Source: Mycobacterium sp. ITM-2016-00317 (GTDB lineage Bacteria > Actinomycetota > Actinomycetes > Mycobacteriales > Mycobacteriaceae). Taken from it: DNA of 64,000 bases. The notes beneath the pieces are model-generated. The model had not been told where the DNA came from and searched no databases. It saw only the letters and a list, made by a program, of their open reading frames with translations. Made by a program: the position numbers and the translations under genes. Shown here piece after piece: positions 9,938-21,378 of this stretch. The stretch covers positions 2,604,001 to 2,668,000 of the forward strand of contig NZ_CP134399.1 in the NCBI RefSeq assembly GCF_002968295.1. The letters are read 5' to 3'. How positions within the stretch are numbered: position 1 is the first letter of the stretch; every line of letters begins with the position of its first letter.

Positions 9938-11298
9938 AACGCAAACCCCTCGACCCCGCCCGCCAGGCGGCTTTCGACGTGCTGCGGGCGGTGTCCGAAC
10001 GGGACGCCTACGCCAACCTGGCACTGCCCGCAATCCTGCGCGACCGCGGCATCAGCGGGCGGGACGCCGCCTTCGCCACCGAGCTGACCTACGGCACCTG
10101 CCGCACCCGCGGGCTGCTCGACGCCGTCATCGCCGCCGCGGCGGGCCGCCCGGTGGACCGCATCGACCCCGTGCTGCTTGATCTGCTGCGCCTCGGCAGC
10201 TATCAGCTGCTGCGCACCCGGGTCGACGACCATGCCGCGGTGTCCACCACCGTCGACCAGGCCGGTATCGAGTTCGACACCGCACGAGCGGGATTCGTCA
10301 ACGGTGTGCTGCGCACCATCGCGCGCCGCGACGAGGCGTCCTGGGTCGACGAGCTCGCGCCGCCTGCCGACAAGGACCCGGTCGGGCACCTGGCCTTCGT
10401 GCACGCGCACCCCCGCTGGATCGCGCAGGCGTTCGCCGACGCGCTCGGCGCCCGCGCCGACGAGCTGGCCGCGCTGCTGGCCGCCGACGACGCCCGCCCC
10501 GAGGTGCACCTCGCCGCCCGGCCGGGAGCACTGACCGCCGCCGAACTCGCCGAGCAGGTCGGCGGCACGGTCGGCCGGTACTCGCCGTACGCGGTCTACC
10601 TCGGGGACGGCGACCCGGGCCGGATCGCGGCCTTGCGTGAAGGCAAGGCGCTGGTGCAGGACGAGGGCAGCCAGCTGGTCGCCCGCGCGATCACGCAGGC
10701 GCCGCTGACCGGCGCCGACGGCGGCCGCTGGCTGGACCTGTGTGCCGGGCCGGGCGGCAAGACGGCGCTGCTGGCCGCGCTCGGCGCACCCGCCGGGGCC
10801 ACGGTCACCGCGGTGGAACCGGCGCCGCGGCGTGCCGAGATGGTCGAGCAGAACACCGCGGGTCTGCCCGTCGAGGTGGTCCGGGTCGACGGCCGTGAGT
10901 CGGGCCTCGAACCCGGCTTCGACCGGGTGCTGGTCGACGCGCCCTGCACCGGGCTGGGCGCGCTGCGCCGCAGGCCCGAGGCGAGGTGGCGGCGCCAGAC
11001 CGGCGACGTGCCGCCGCTGGCCAAGCTGCAGCGCGAACTGCTGGCCTCGGCGATCAGGCTGACCAGACCCGGCGGCGTGGTGCTCTACGCGACCTGCTCG
11101 CCGCATCTGGCCGAGACCGCGGGAGTGGTCGCCGACGCGCTGCGCAGGCACCCGGTGACCGCGCTGGACACCAGCGAGCTGTTCGAGCCCGCCGAGGACG
11201 CCGGCGCGGGTTCGTCGGTGCAGCTGTGGCCGCACCGGCACGGCACCGACGCGATGTTCGCCGCCGCGCTACGGGTGGACCGAGCACCGTTAGGGTGA
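9934..11298 (+). CDS. rsmB: 16S rRNA (cytosine-967 C5)-methyltransferase RsmB/Fmu
   Basis: 454 residues from the ATG overlapping the fmt stop. An in-frame ATG at 9925 would add three residues. The N-terminal ~140 residues form a NusB-like RNA-binding domain ([26 protein letters not shown]). The C-terminal half is a Rossmann methyltransferase with the SAM loop [17 protein letters not shown] near residue 270, the [20 protein letters not shown] motif with one conserved Cys, and LYATCSPH with the second (nucleophile) Cys. It makes m5C967 in 16S rRNA. It is followed by rpe with a one-base TGATG overlap. Confidence 0.93.
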   Translation: MKRKPLDPARQAAFDVLRAVSERDAYANLALPAILRDRGISGRDAAFATELTYGTCRTRGLLDAVIAAAAGRPVDRIDPVLLDLLRLGSYQLLRTRVDDHAAVSTTVDQAGIEFDTARAGFVNGVLRTIARRDEASWVDELAPPADKDPVGHLAFVHAHPRWIAQAFADALGARADELAALLAADDARPEVHLAARPGALTAAELAEQVGGTVGRYSPYAVYLGDGDPGRIAALREGKALVQDEGSQLVARAITQAPLTGADGGRWLDLCAGPGGKTALLAALGAPAGATVTAVEPAPRRAEMVEQNTAGLPVEVVRVDGRESGLEPGFDRVLVDAPCTGLGALRRRPEARWRRQTGDVPPLAKLQRELLASAIRLTRPGGVVLYATCSPHLAETAGVVADALRRHPVTALDTSELFEPAEDAGAGSSVQLWPHRHGTDAMFAAALRVDRAPLG

Positions 11299-12008
11299 TG
11301 TCCATGTCTGGACCGCTCGCCCGAGAAGCCAAGAACTCGCCGCTCATCGCGCCGTCTATCCTGGCCGCGGATTTCGCCCGGCTGGCCGACGAGACCGCGG
11401 CCGTCCACGGCGCCGACTGGCTGCACGTCGACGTGATGGACAACCATTTCGTGCCGAATCTGACCCTCGGTCTGCCGGTGGTGGAATCCCTGCTCAAGGC
11501 CAGCGACATCCCGATGGACTGCCATCTGATGATCGAGAATCCCGAGCGGTGGGCGCCGCCCTACGCCGAGGCGGGCGCTTACAACGTGACCATCCACGCC
11601 GAGGCCACCGACAATCCGGTGGCGGTGGCGCGGGACATCCGCGCCGCCGGCGCCAAGGCGGGGCTGGCGGTCAAACCGGGCACGCCGCTGGAGCCCTATC
11701 TGGAGATCCTGCGCGAGTTCGACACCCTTCTGGTGATGTCGGTCGAACCCGGCTTCGGCGGGCAGAAGTTCATCGCCGAGGTGCTGCCGAAGGTCGGCAC
11801 CGCGCGGCGGCTGGTGGACGCGGGGGAGTTGACCATCCTCATCGAGATCGACGGCGGCATCAACGCCGACACCATCGAGGCCGCGGCCGAAGCCGGGGTG
11901 GACTGCTTCGTGGCCGGGTCCGCGGTCTACAGCGCGGAGGATCCCGCCGCGGCGGTCCAGGCACTGCGCAGGCAGGCCGCGTCGGCATCCAGACACCTGA
12001 CGCTGTGA
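11298..12008 (+). CDS. rpe: Ribulose-phosphate 3-epimerase
   Basis: It interconverts ribulose-5-phosphate and xylulose-5-phosphate in the pentose phosphate pathway. 236 residues from ATG 11298; an ATG two codons later (11304) is an equally plausible start. TIM-barrel motifs are present: [56 protein letters not shown], and [11 protein letters not shown] with the phosphate-binding end FVAGSAVY. The metal-binding His and Asp residues are intact. Its stop overlaps ribD (GTGA). Placing rpe upstream of ribD links pentose supply to riboflavin synthesis, which consumes ribulose-5-phosphate. Confidence 0.95.
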   Translation: MSMSGPLAREAKNSPLIAPSILAADFARLADETAAVHGADWLHVDVMDNHFVPNLTLGLPVVESLLKASDIPMDCHLMIENPERWAPPYAEAGAYNVTIHAEATDNPVAVARDIRAAGAKAGLAVKPGTPLEPYLEILREFDTLLVMSVEPGFGGQKFIAEVLPKVGTARRLVDAGELTILIEIDGGINADTIEAAAEAGVDCFVAGSAVYSAEDPAAAVQALRRQAASASRHLTL

Positions 12009-13006
12009 ACCTCGACGCCGCGATGGCCGCGGCCATCGAGCAGGCCGAGAAGGTCAAGGGCAGGACCTATCCGAATCCTCCTGTGGGAGCGGTGATCCTG
12101 GACCAGGACGGTGCCGTCGCCGGGGTCGGCGCGACAGCGCCGCCGGGCGGCCCGCACGCCGAGGTGGTCGCGTTGCGCCGGGCCGGGCAACGCGCCGCCG
12201 GCGGCACCGCGGTGGTCACGCTGGAGCCCTGCAACCATTTCGGCCGCACCCCGCCGTGTGTCGACGCGCTGCTCGCGGCCGGAGTGGCCGAGGTGGCCTT
12301 CGGCGTCGCCGACCCGAACCCGGTGGCCGCGGGCGGGGCGGCGCGGCTGGCCGAGGCCGGTGTGAAGGTGAGCGCGGGGGTGCTGTCCGCCGCGGTCGCC
12401 GGCGGTCCGCTGCGTGAGTGGCTGCACAAACAGCGCACCGGATTGCCGCATGTCACATGGAAATTCGCCACCAGCGTGGACGGGCGCAGTGCGGCCGCCG
12501 ACGGCACCAGCCAGTGGATCACCAGCGAGGCCGCCCGCGCGGACGTGCACCGCCGCCGGGCCGCCGCCGACGCGATCGTGGTGGGCACCGGGACGGTGTT
12601 CGTCGACGACCCGACGCTGACCGCGCGGCGACCCGACGGCAGTCTGGCCGACCACCAACCGTTGCGCGTCGTGGTCGGTGAGCGCGAGATCTCGCCTGAC
12701 GCAGCGGTTCTCAACGACGACTCGCGGACGATGGTGATCCGCACCCGTGACCCGCTCGAGGTGGTCAAGGCGCTGTCGGACCGCACGGACGTGCTCGTCG
12801 AGGGCGGCCCCACCCTGGCCGGTGCGTTCTTGCGGGCCGGGGCGATCGACCGCATCCTGGCCTACGTGGCGCCGATCCTGCTCGGCGGCCCGGTCACCGC
12901 GGTCGACGATGTCGGCGTGCTCAGCATCGCCCAGGCGCAGCGCTGGCGCTTCGACGGCGTGACCCCGGTGGGCCCCGACGTGTTGCTCAGCCTCACCCCT
13001 GTGTAG
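12005..13006 (+). CDS. ribD: Bifunctional riboflavin deaminase/reductase RibD
   Basis: 333 residues. The N-terminal deaminase carries the zinc motif as [11 protein letters not shown] and [13 protein letters not shown] (His, Glu and two Cys). The C-terminal half is the NADPH-dependent reductase, with [34 protein letters not shown] and [12 protein letters not shown]. It converts 2,5-diamino-6-ribosylamino-pyrimidinone 5'-phosphate to the ribitylamino-uracil phosphate. GTG start overlapping the rpe stop. The other riboflavin genes (ribE-ribBA-ribH) lie 5.4 kb downstream, separated by two minus-strand pairs, as in M. tuberculosis. Confidence 0.94.
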   Translation: MNLDAAMAAAIEQAEKVKGRTYPNPPVGAVILDQDGAVAGVGATAPPGGPHAEVVALRRAGQRAAGGTAVVTLEPCNHFGRTPPCVDALLAAGVAEVAFGVADPNPVAAGGAARLAEAGVKVSAGVLSAAVAGGPLREWLHKQRTGLPHVTWKFATSVDGRSAAADGTSQWITSEAARADVHRRRAAADAIVVGTGTVFVDDPTLTARRPDGSLADHQPLRVVVGEREISPDAAVLNDDSRTMVIRTRDPLEVVKALSDRTDVLVEGGPTLAGAFLRAGAIDRILAYVAPILLGGPVTAVDDVGVLSIAQAQRWRFDGVTPVGPDVLLSLTPV

Positions 13007-13116
13007 TCCGGCTTAGGTTGTTATCCAATCGTTTTCACATGTTCATCTGGCGTCTGCGTGCGCGGCGTCACATGCGTCGCAGCGCGCGTGGCGGTCCCGG
13101 AGTCACCGGCTCTCGG

Positions 13117-13122
13117 TAGACT
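13117..13122 (+). promoter_or_regulatory. Possible -10 element (TAGACT) for the 52-codon ORF
   Basis: TAGACT fits TANNNT and would start a transcript at about 13129, leaving a 5' leader of ~57 bases to the ATG at 13186. The 178 bases after ribD are otherwise gene-free. They include an AT-richer stretch (about 13019-13045) that stands out from the surrounding GC-rich DNA. Confidence 0.35.
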
Positions 13123-13185
13123 GGTCGGGAATTCGCGCTTTCACCGATGAGTTGCGCATGAAAGCACGAGCAAAGGAAAACAACC

Positions 13186-13344
13186 ATGACTGCACTGCAG
13201 GACTGGATCAGTAACAACCCTGTGGACACCCTCACCGCCGCGATCCGAGATGTCTGGCGGGACCTGACCTCCGACGCCGACGACCAGGGCGCCGACCAGG
13301 CCGAAGAGCCTCAGCTGATGGGCCGCGGACTCGAGCGCTGCTGA
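13186..13344 (+). CDS. Small hypothetical protein (52 residues)
   Basis: ATG preceded by an A-rich ribosome site (AAAGGAAAACAACC) and by a plausible -10 box. The product starts [20 protein letters not shown], continues [20 protein letters not shown] and ends LMGRGLERC. It looks like an amphipathic helix followed by an acidic, disordered tail with a terminal Cys. There is no membrane segment or recognised domain. Its 3' end overlaps the 3' end of the convergent P55 gene by 34 bases. I do not recognise it. It could be a genuine small protein, and the strong ribosome site argues for translation. Conservation across mycobacteria would decide. Confidence 0.5.
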   Translation: MTALQDWISNNPVDTLTAAIRDVWRDLTSDADDQGADQAEEPQLMGRGLERC

Positions 13345-14918
13345 GCCTCGTCCGCCGGCTCCTCGGCGTGTTCGTTCCTGCCCGCGATCAGCAGACCCAG
13401 CACCGCTCCGACCACGCACACCACCGCGGTGATCGTGAAGATCTCGCCGTACTGCAACACGTAGGCCTCGGTCATCGCCTGTTCCACCCGTTTGCCCTGG
13501 GCAACGAGCATGTCGGTGGGTGAGGTGTTCGGCGGCAGTGGGATCGCGGCCAGTCGTTCTGCTTGGAACTGGCTGAAGCGGTACAGACCCCACGCCGACA
13601 GCGCCGCGATACCGATCAGCATGCCGATCATGCGGGCGACCACCACCGACGCCGACGCGATGCCGTGCTGGGCGGCCGGAACCACCCGCAGGGTCGCTGA
13701 GGTCAGCGGGCCGATGACCAGGCCCAGCCCCAGCCCGGCGACCGCGAGGTCGCTGTCGAAGGTGGGCAGCTGCACGAACCCCAGGTCGTGGTGCGCGGTC
13801 AACACGTCGATGGTCCAGTGCGAGATCAGCCAGTAGCCGGCGGCGGCGATCATCAGGCCGGCGAACGCGACAATGCGGTCGCCGATCCTGGTGGCCAGCC
13901 AGCCGCCCAGCAGCGCGCCGACCGGCAGTGCGCCGAGGAACCAGAGCAGCATGAAGACCGCTTCGCTCTGCTCCTTACGGAGCACCCCCTGCGCGAACAG
14001 CTCGATGTTGACCAGCGTCACCATCAGCGCTGCGCCAGCACACAGCGAGGCACCCAGGCCCGCCAGGAACGGCCGGAACCGCACCCCGGCGGGTTCGATG
14101 AGCCGGGTGGTGGCGAACTTCTCCCACACGAAGAACGCGACGGCGGCGACGGCTGCGGCGGCCAGCACCGGCAGGCCGTAGCTCGGCAGCATCTGCTTGC
14201 CGTCGGGTGTCTGGTTGTAGAGCCCGACGACGGCGAGGCCCAGTGCCAGTGCGAGCAGGAGCCCGCCCACCACGTCGACCTTCTCCGTCGGTGCGTCCTT
14301 GGCCCGGCCGGGCAGGCTGAAGTGGATCATCAGCATCGCGAGCGCCGCCAACGGCACGTTGACCCAGAACACCGCCTGCCAGTGGGTGAACAGCGCGACC
14401 AGCGCGACGCCGTAGAGCGGGCCGAGCACGCTGCCGAGTTCCTGGGCGGCGCCGACCCCGCCGAGGACCGCGGCACGGTTGCGGCTGACCCACAGGTCCG
14501 CCGCCAGGGCCAGGGTGACGGGCAGCAGGGCGCCGCTGGCCACGCCCAGGACAGCACGGCCGATGACCATCATCACGAGGTCGGTGGACAGTGCGGTGAT
14601 GACCGAGCCGACGGCGAAGGTGGCCAGGCTGGCCTGGATCAGGATCTTGCGCCCGAACTTGTCCGACGCACGGCCCAGCAGCGGCATCGCCGCGATGTAG
14701 CCCAGCAGGTAACTCGTGATGATCGGCGTGACCCGTTGGATCTCGTTGATCGCGATGCCGACGTCGAACATGATGTCTCGGATGATCGAGATGACGACGT
14801 AGGTGTCGAGCGCGCCGAGCATCACCGCCAGGCTGCCCGCGCTGATCGCCATCCACCGATTGGTGGTGCCGGGGCCCGCCGACGGGCCCGCGGTCTCCGC
14901 GATGGGGGTGCGGTGCAT
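13311..14918 (-). CDS. P55-like major facilitator exporter (DHA2 type)
   Basis: 535 residues from ATG 14918, which overlaps the lprG stop. About 14 membrane segments are visible. The family signature D-x-x-x-V-x-x-x-I appears as [10 protein letters not shown] near residue 50, followed by the loop-2/3 motif [14 protein letters not shown]. In mycobacteria the equivalent of Rv1410c works with the lipoprotein LprG to move triacylated lipids (triacylglyceride, lipoarabinomannan) across the envelope, and it affects tolerance to several drugs. That knowledge comes from the orthologous pair, and the gene order here matches it exactly. The long polar loop near [18 protein letters not shown] is the likely periplasmic segment of this subgroup. 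Confidence 0.9.
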   Translation of the reverse strand: MHRTPIAETAGPSAGPGTTNRWMAISAGSLAVMLGALDTYVVISIIRDIMFDVGIAINEIQRVTPIITSYLLGYIAAMPLLGRASDKFGRKILIQASLATFAVGSVITALSTDLVMMVIGRAVLGVASGALLPVTLALAADLWVSRNRAAVLGGVGAAQELGSVLGPLYGVALVALFTHWQAVFWVNVPLAALAMLMIHFSLPGRAKDAPTEKVDVVGGLLLALALGLAVVGLYNQTPDGKQMLPSYGLPVLAAAAVAAVAFFVWEKFATTRLIEPAGVRFRPFLAGLGASLCAGAALMVTLVNIELFAQGVLRKEQSEAVFMLLWFLGALPVGALLGGWLATRIGDRIVAFAGLMIAAAGYWLISHWTIDVLTAHHDLGFVQLPTFDSDLAVAGLGLGLVIGPLTSATLRVVPAAQHGIASASVVVARMIGMLIGIAALSAWGLYRFSQFQAERLAAIPLPPNTSPTDMLVAQGKRVEQAMTEAYVLQYGEIFTITAVVCVVGAVLGLLIAGRNEHAEEPADEAQQRSSPRPIS

Positions 14919-15622
14919 CACACCGCGGGTTTGTCGACGGTGACCGGCTCGCCCCACTTGGACAGCGTCATCGTCACGCTGTTACCCGGGGTGGGCTCCA
15001 GGCGGGCCTGCATCAGCTCGTGCGCGCCCTCCTCGGCGATCCACGCGGTGCCCGGCACCGGGCCGGTGGCGGCGATCTGCGGGGCGATCTTGTTGACCGC
15101 GTCGGCGCTGACCTGACCGGTGACCCGGACGGTCTGCACGCCCTCGATCGTTTCGCGGCCGTCGGCGGTCGGGTCGGAGAAGTTGGCCAGCACGTTGGCC
15201 AGGCCGACGTCCGGGTTCAGGATCGCGGCCACGTCGTAGATGTCGGAGGCGGGACCGAAGTTCGACAGTGCGCCGCCTGCGGTGATCGCGGCGTAGAGAT
15301 CTCCGTCGGAGACCACGAACTCCACGTCGTTGAGCCGCTGGCCCAGGAAGATGATGTTCGCGGTGCCCTTGGCGGCTACCGCGGGGGCCTGCGTCAGGTC
15401 GCCCTCCAGCGACTCGACCGGCAGGTCGGGGATCTGGCCCTGCACGGTCAGCTTCAGGTGCGCGCTGGTCTGCCCCTTGGTGGTCGCGCTGGACTCCGCC
15501 AGCAGGGCGGCGGCGTCGGGCAGTTCCTTGCCGGTGTCCTCGGAGGACGAACCGGAACAACCGGCGACCAGTGCGACGGTGGTGAAAAGGGCGGCGAAGA
15601 TCGCCAACAGGCGGGTCTGCAT
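14918..15622 (-). CDS. lprG: LprG lipoprotein, lipid carrier
   Basis: 234 residues. A signal peptide [21 protein letters not shown] ends in the lipobox LVAG-C, so the mature protein is a lipid-anchored extracytoplasmic protein. The body is the LppX/LprG fold. It begins [20 protein letters not shown], includes [19 protein letters not shown], and closes [20 protein letters not shown]. Family members bind triacylated glycolipids in a hydrophobic cavity and hand them on with the P55 exporter, whose ATG overlaps this stop. On the minus strand TACGAT (15634-15629) lies 6 bases before the ATG, predicting a leaderless transcript. Confidence 0.92.
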   Translation of the reverse strand: MQTRLLAIFAALFTTVALVAGCSGSSSEDTGKELPDAAALLAESSATTKGQTSAHLKLTVQGQIPDLPVESLEGDLTQAPAVAAKGTANIIFLGQRLNDVEFVVSDGDLYAAITAGGALSNFGPASDIYDVAAILNPDVGLANVLANFSDPTADGRETIEGVQTVRVTGQVSADAVNKIAPQIAATGPVPGTAWIAEEGAHELMQARLEPTPGNSVTMTLSKWGEPVTVDKPAV

Positions 15623-15725
15623 GCCTGCATCGTAGAGGGTGCGGCGATGTGGATGCGCGGCCCGGGGCCCGCGCGGTCCCCCCGAACTTGCCTCTGAACT
15701 GCGAATTCGGTGACTATCGGGGCGC

Positions 15726-17405
15726 TCAGATGATCGGCGGATCGCCGGGCCGAAGTACGCGCAGCCACCGGTACCCGTACGGATCGAGCGGCATTTCGAC
15801 GCGACCGTGGGAATCCAGGAAATACTCGCTGCGATCGTCGAGCAGGTCCACCAGCTTCGAATCGGCGGGCACATCACCGAGCTCCAGCGGCACCAGGCAG
15901 CCCTCGGCGCCGAAGTTGTGCAGGGCCACCATCGCCCAGCCGGACGGTTCGCGGCAGACGTGTGCCAGCACCGCCGGGTGGGGTTGGTCGAGCACTTCGG
16001 GGGTGGACCAACCGATCTCGGGTTGCTGACGGTAGGTGTAGATCAGATCGCGGACGAACCACCAGAAGGACTTGTGGTCGCGGCGCTGGTCGGCGGCGTT
16101 CACCCGCTCCGGGCCGTACAGCCCGTCGGGCAGCGGCCGCGTCAGGCGGCGTCTGGCGGCCGTGGAGAATCCGCCGTTGTCCCCGCTGGTCCACTGCATC
16201 GGTGTGCGCACCGCCAAACGTCCAGGGACGTCCAGGTTCTCGGCCATCCCGATCTCCTCGCCGTAGAACAGCACCGGGGTCCCGGGCAGCGAGAACGCCA
16301 GCGAGTACACCATCCGCATCCGCCGCTCGTCGCCGCCCAGCATGGCGGGCACCCGCCGCCGCAGCCCTCGGTCGTACAGCTGCATCTCGGGTTCCGGACC
16401 GAACGCGTCGAAGACCTCGCGGCGTTCGTCGTCGCCGAGTTTGTCGAGGGTGAGTTCGTCGTGGTTGCGGACGAAGTTGGCCCACTGACTGGTGATGTCG
16501 AGCACGGGCCGGTCGCGCAGCGCCTGGGTGATCGGGCCTGCGTCGCCACGGGCCAGCGACAGGTAGAGGTGCTGCATCCCGATGAAGTCGAACTGCATGT
16601 TCAGGCCGTCGCCGTCGGGTCCGCCGAAGAACGTCTTCTGATCCTCGTAGGCGACGTTGACCTCGCCGAGCAGGACCGCGTCGCCGAGCCGGCGGGTGAT
16701 GAAGTTGCGGACGTCGCCGAGATACTCGAAGGGGTCGAACACGCCGGGGTCTCGGGGCGCGCCGTCACGGGCGAACAGGAACGGCACCGCGTCGATGCGG
16801 AATCCCGAGACGCCCAGTTGCAGCCAGAAGCCGAGGGTGCGTGAGATCTCCTCCTGCACATCAGGGTTGGCGATGTTCAGATCCGGCTGGTGCTTGTAGA
16901 AGTGGTGCAGGTACCACTGGCCGGTCTTGGGGTCGTGCTCCCACAGACTGTCCTCCTGATCGGGGAACACGACGTCTTTCGCGGTGTCGGGCGGCTCGGT
17001 GTCGCTCCAGACGTAGTAGTCGCGGTACGCGTCGTCGGTGCTGCGCCGCGCCGACCTGAACCACGGATGGGCATCCGAGGTGTGGTTCATCACGAAGTCG
17101 ACGATCACCTTGATGCCGTTGGCCTTCGCGGTGCGCACGAGCTCGACGAAATCACCCAGGGTGCCCAGCCGCGGGTCGACGGAGAAGAAGTCGGTGATGT
17201 CGTACCCGTCGTCCTTGCGCGCGGTCGGATAGAACGGCATCAGCCACAGGCAGGTGATGCCGAGGTCCGCCAGGTACTCGATGCGTTCGGTCATGCCGCG
17301 GATGTCCCCGCAGCCGTCGCCGTTCCAGTCGTAGAACGTCTCGATGTCGGCGCAGTAGAAGACGGCGTTCTTCCACCACAGATCGCCGGTCTCGATCTTC
17401 CTCAC
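15726..17405 (-). CDS. GH13 alpha-glucan enzyme, trehalose-synthase-like
   Basis: 559 residues from a GTG that overlaps the stop of the upstream oxidoreductase gene. The alpha-amylase barrel is clear: YDWNGDGCGDIRGM, VDFVMNHTSDAHPWF, GFRIDAVPFLF with the Asp nucleophile near residue 210, LLGEVNVAYED with the acid/base Glu, and NFVRNHDELTL with the third catalytic Asp. The region is closest to trehalose synthase (maltose-trehalose isomerase) in my judgement, but it is slightly shorter than TreS and has GEVN in place of the common AEAN. The true reaction (trehalose synthase, maltosyl transfer or alpha-glucosidase) is therefore open. There is no signal peptide, so it acts in the cytosol. Confidence 0.8.
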   Translation of the reverse strand: MRKIETGDLWWKNAVFYCADIETFYDWNGDGCGDIRGMTERIEYLADLGITCLWLMPFYPTARKDDGYDITDFFSVDPRLGTLGDFVELVRTAKANGIKVIVDFVMNHTSDAHPWFRSARRSTDDAYRDYYVWSDTEPPDTAKDVVFPDQEDSLWEHDPKTGQWYLHHFYKHQPDLNIANPDVQEEISRTLGFWLQLGVSGFRIDAVPFLFARDGAPRDPGVFDPFEYLGDVRNFITRRLGDAVLLGEVNVAYEDQKTFFGGPDGDGLNMQFDFIGMQHLYLSLARGDAGPITQALRDRPVLDITSQWANFVRNHDELTLDKLGDDERREVFDAFGPEPEMQLYDRGLRRRVPAMLGGDERRMRMVYSLAFSLPGTPVLFYGEEIGMAENLDVPGRLAVRTPMQWTSGDNGGFSTAARRRLTRPLPDGLYGPERVNAADQRRDHKSFWWFVRDLIYTYRQQPEIGWSTPEVLDQPHPAVLAHVCREPSGWAMVALHNFGAEGCLVPLELGDVPADSKLVDLLDDRSEYFLDSHGRVEMPLDPYGYRWLRVLRPGDPPII

Positions 17406-18382
17406 GCCGGCACCGCCGGCGCGGTGGGGGACAGCTGGGGCAGCACGTGCTCGCCGAACGCGTCGATGAACGGCCGCTGGTGCTGGCCGACGAAGTGCAG
17501 ATACAGCTCGTCCCAGCCCTGTTCGAGGTATTCGTGCAGCCACGCCGCGTGCCTGCCGAGGTCACTGGAGACCCGCACCGATTCGGTGACCTGGTCCGCG
17601 GTGACGGAGGCGCCGATCACGTCGAACGCCTCGACGGTCTCGATGTCCCAGCACACCGGCGGGGCGAAGACGTTGTTGCGCCACTGGTCGTGCGCGATGG
17701 CCAGGGCCTCGTCGTCGGTCGGGGCCCAGCTGAGATGGATCTGCAGGCGCGCGGGCCCGCGCCCACCGGCGTCGCGGTACGCCGCGAGCACCTGCTGCAG
17801 CTTCTCTGGCGGCTGGTTGACGGTGATGAGCGCGTCGGCCCACTGGGCGTGGCGGGCCGCGGTGGCAGGTGTCACGGCGGGGCCGACCAGGTCGGGCACC
17901 CGCTCGGGCAGGGTCCACAGTCTGGCGCGGTTGACCTGGATCAACCCGTCGAAGCTCACCTCCTCGCCGTTCAGCAGCCGCCGGATCACCTCCACGCACT
18001 CGACCAGCCGGCGGTCGCGGATTTCTTTGCGTGGCCAGGTCTCGCCGGTGATGCGCTCGTTGGACGCCTCACCGGAACCCAGTGCGGCCCAGAACCGGCC
18101 GGGGAACATCTCGGCCAGCGTCGCGATCGCCTGGGCGACGATCGCCGGGTGGTAGCGCTGGCCGGGCGCGTTCACGACGCCGAAGGGCAGCCCGGTGCTG
18201 GCCAGCGCAGCGCCCAGGAAGGACCAGGCGAACCCGGACTCGTTCTGGCGTTCGCTCCAGGGGCTGAAGTGATCCGAGCACATGCCTGCGGTGAACCCGG
18301 CCTGCTCGGCGTGCACGACGTCTTGCAGCAGCTGTCCGGGCGGGATCTGTTCGTGGGAGCAGTGGAATCCGATGACCGTCAT
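17402..18382 (-). CDS. LLM class (luciferase-like) flavin oxidoreductase
   Basis: 326 residues with the bacterial luciferase-like barrel: MTVIGFHCSHEQIPPGQLLQ, then MCSDHFSPWSERQNESGFAW, RYHPAIVAQAIATLAEMFPGR, and FWAALGSGEASNERITGETWP. The D-H-F-x-P-W and LGSGE motifs resemble F420-dependent glucose-6-phosphate dehydrogenase relatives. A described subfamily in this group is thought to use flavin rather than F420, and I cannot decide between the two cofactors. It is the first gene of a coupled pair with the GH13 enzyme (GTGA overlap), which suggests a sugar-related substrate. It diverges from ribE across 43 bases. Confidence 0.75.
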   Translation of the reverse strand: MTVIGFHCSHEQIPPGQLLQDVVHAEQAGFTAGMCSDHFSPWSERQNESGFAWSFLGAALASTGLPFGVVNAPGQRYHPAIVAQAIATLAEMFPGRFWAALGSGEASNERITGETWPRKEIRDRRLVECVEVIRRLLNGEEVSFDGLIQVNRARLWTLPERVPDLVGPAVTPATAARHAQWADALITVNQPPEKLQQVLAAYRDAGGRGPARLQIHLSWAPTDDEALAIAHDQWRNNVFAPPVCWDIETVEAFDVIGASVTADQVTESVRVSSDLGRHAAWLHEYLEQGWDELYLHFVGQHQRPFIDAFGEHVLPQLSPTAPAVPA

Positions 18383-18425
18383 CGGCCCGGAATACCCCTT
18401 TTGCCCAAGGTCTAGGCTGGTCGGC

Positions 18426-19037
18426 GTGTTCACCGGAATCGTCGAAGAGTTGGGTGAGGTCGTCGGCAAGGAGGATCTCGGGGACTCCGCCCGCCTGGTC
18501 ATCCGTGGTCCCGTCGTGACGTCGGATGCCGGGCACGGCGACTCGATCGCGGTCAACGGGGTGTGCCTGACCGTCGTCGACGTGCTCGCCGACGGCGCGT
18601 TCACCGCGGATGTGATGAACGAGACACTGAACCGCTCCAGCCTGGACGGCGCCGCCGTCGGCGCGAAGGTGAACCTCGAACGCGCGGCGGCGTTGAGCAG
18701 CAGACTGGGCGGCCACATCGTCCAGGGCCACGTCGACGGCACCGGCCACATCATCTCCCGGACGCCGTCCGAGCACTGGACCGTGGTGCGCATCGCGCTG
18801 CCGGCGGCACTGTCGCGCTACGTGGTCCAGAAGGGCTCCATCACTGTTGACGGGGTGTCGCTGACGGTGTCGGGACTGGGACACGACTGGTTCGAGGTGT
18901 CGCTGATCCCGACCACCCTCGGGCTCACCACGCTGGGCCACGCCGAGGTCGGTGCGCACGTGAACCTCGAAGTCGACGTCATCGCCAAGTACGTCGAGCG
19001 GCTGCTGGAGTCCAGGGGCGTCGCCACCGATCTGTGA
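18426..19037 (+). CDS. ribE: Riboflavin synthase alpha chain
   Basis: 203 residues from GTG 18426. Two internally repeated lumazine-binding domains are visible: the first starts MFTGIVEELGEV and contains GDSIAVNGVCLTV, the second contains KGSITVDGVSLTVSGL and ends with HVNLEVDVIAKYVERLL. The N-terminal M-F-T-G-I-V loop, which shapes the active site at the trimer interface, is intact. It dismutates two 6,7-dimethyl-8-ribityllumazine molecules to riboflavin. TAGGCT (18413-18418) lies 7 bases before the GTG and implies a leaderless or near-leaderless transcript. M. tuberculosis calls the same gene ribC. Confidence 0.95.
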   Translation: MFTGIVEELGEVVGKEDLGDSARLVIRGPVVTSDAGHGDSIAVNGVCLTVVDVLADGAFTADVMNETLNRSSLDGAAVGAKVNLERAAALSSRLGGHIVQGHVDGTGHIISRTPSEHWTVVRIALPAALSRYVVQKGSITVDGVSLTVSGLGHDWFEVSLIPTTLGLTTLGHAEVGAHVNLEVDVIAKYVERLLESRGVATDL

Positions 19038-19050
19038 GCGACGGTTCTGC

Positions 19051-19089
19051 CCACGGGACCGGCGGGCAATAAGCCGGGCCGTCCCGTGG
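19051..19089 (+). terminator. Inverted repeat between ribE and ribBA (possible attenuator or terminator)
   Basis: CCACGGGAC (19051-19059) and GTCCCGTGG (19081-19089) are perfect complements. Just inside them CGGC (19060-19063) pairs with GCCG (19073-19076), giving about 13 base pairs with a small bulge. No U tract follows; the next bases are TTCATACTGAG. It could terminate part of the ribE transcript, or be a structured leader for ribBA. Confidence 0.5.
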
Positions 19090-19148
19090 TTCATACTGAG
19101 AGGTATTGACACGTGGTTCCGTGCTGGGAACCGGCAAGGGTGGTGAAG

Positions 19149-21358
<2,210 letters not shown>

Positions 21359-21378
<20 letters not shown>

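Noticed and set aside
13007..13185. FMN riboswitch near the riboflavin genes
   Set aside because: I looked before the 52-codon ORF, ribE and ribBA for the conserved RFN element and found none. Only an ordinary hairpin lies before ribBA.
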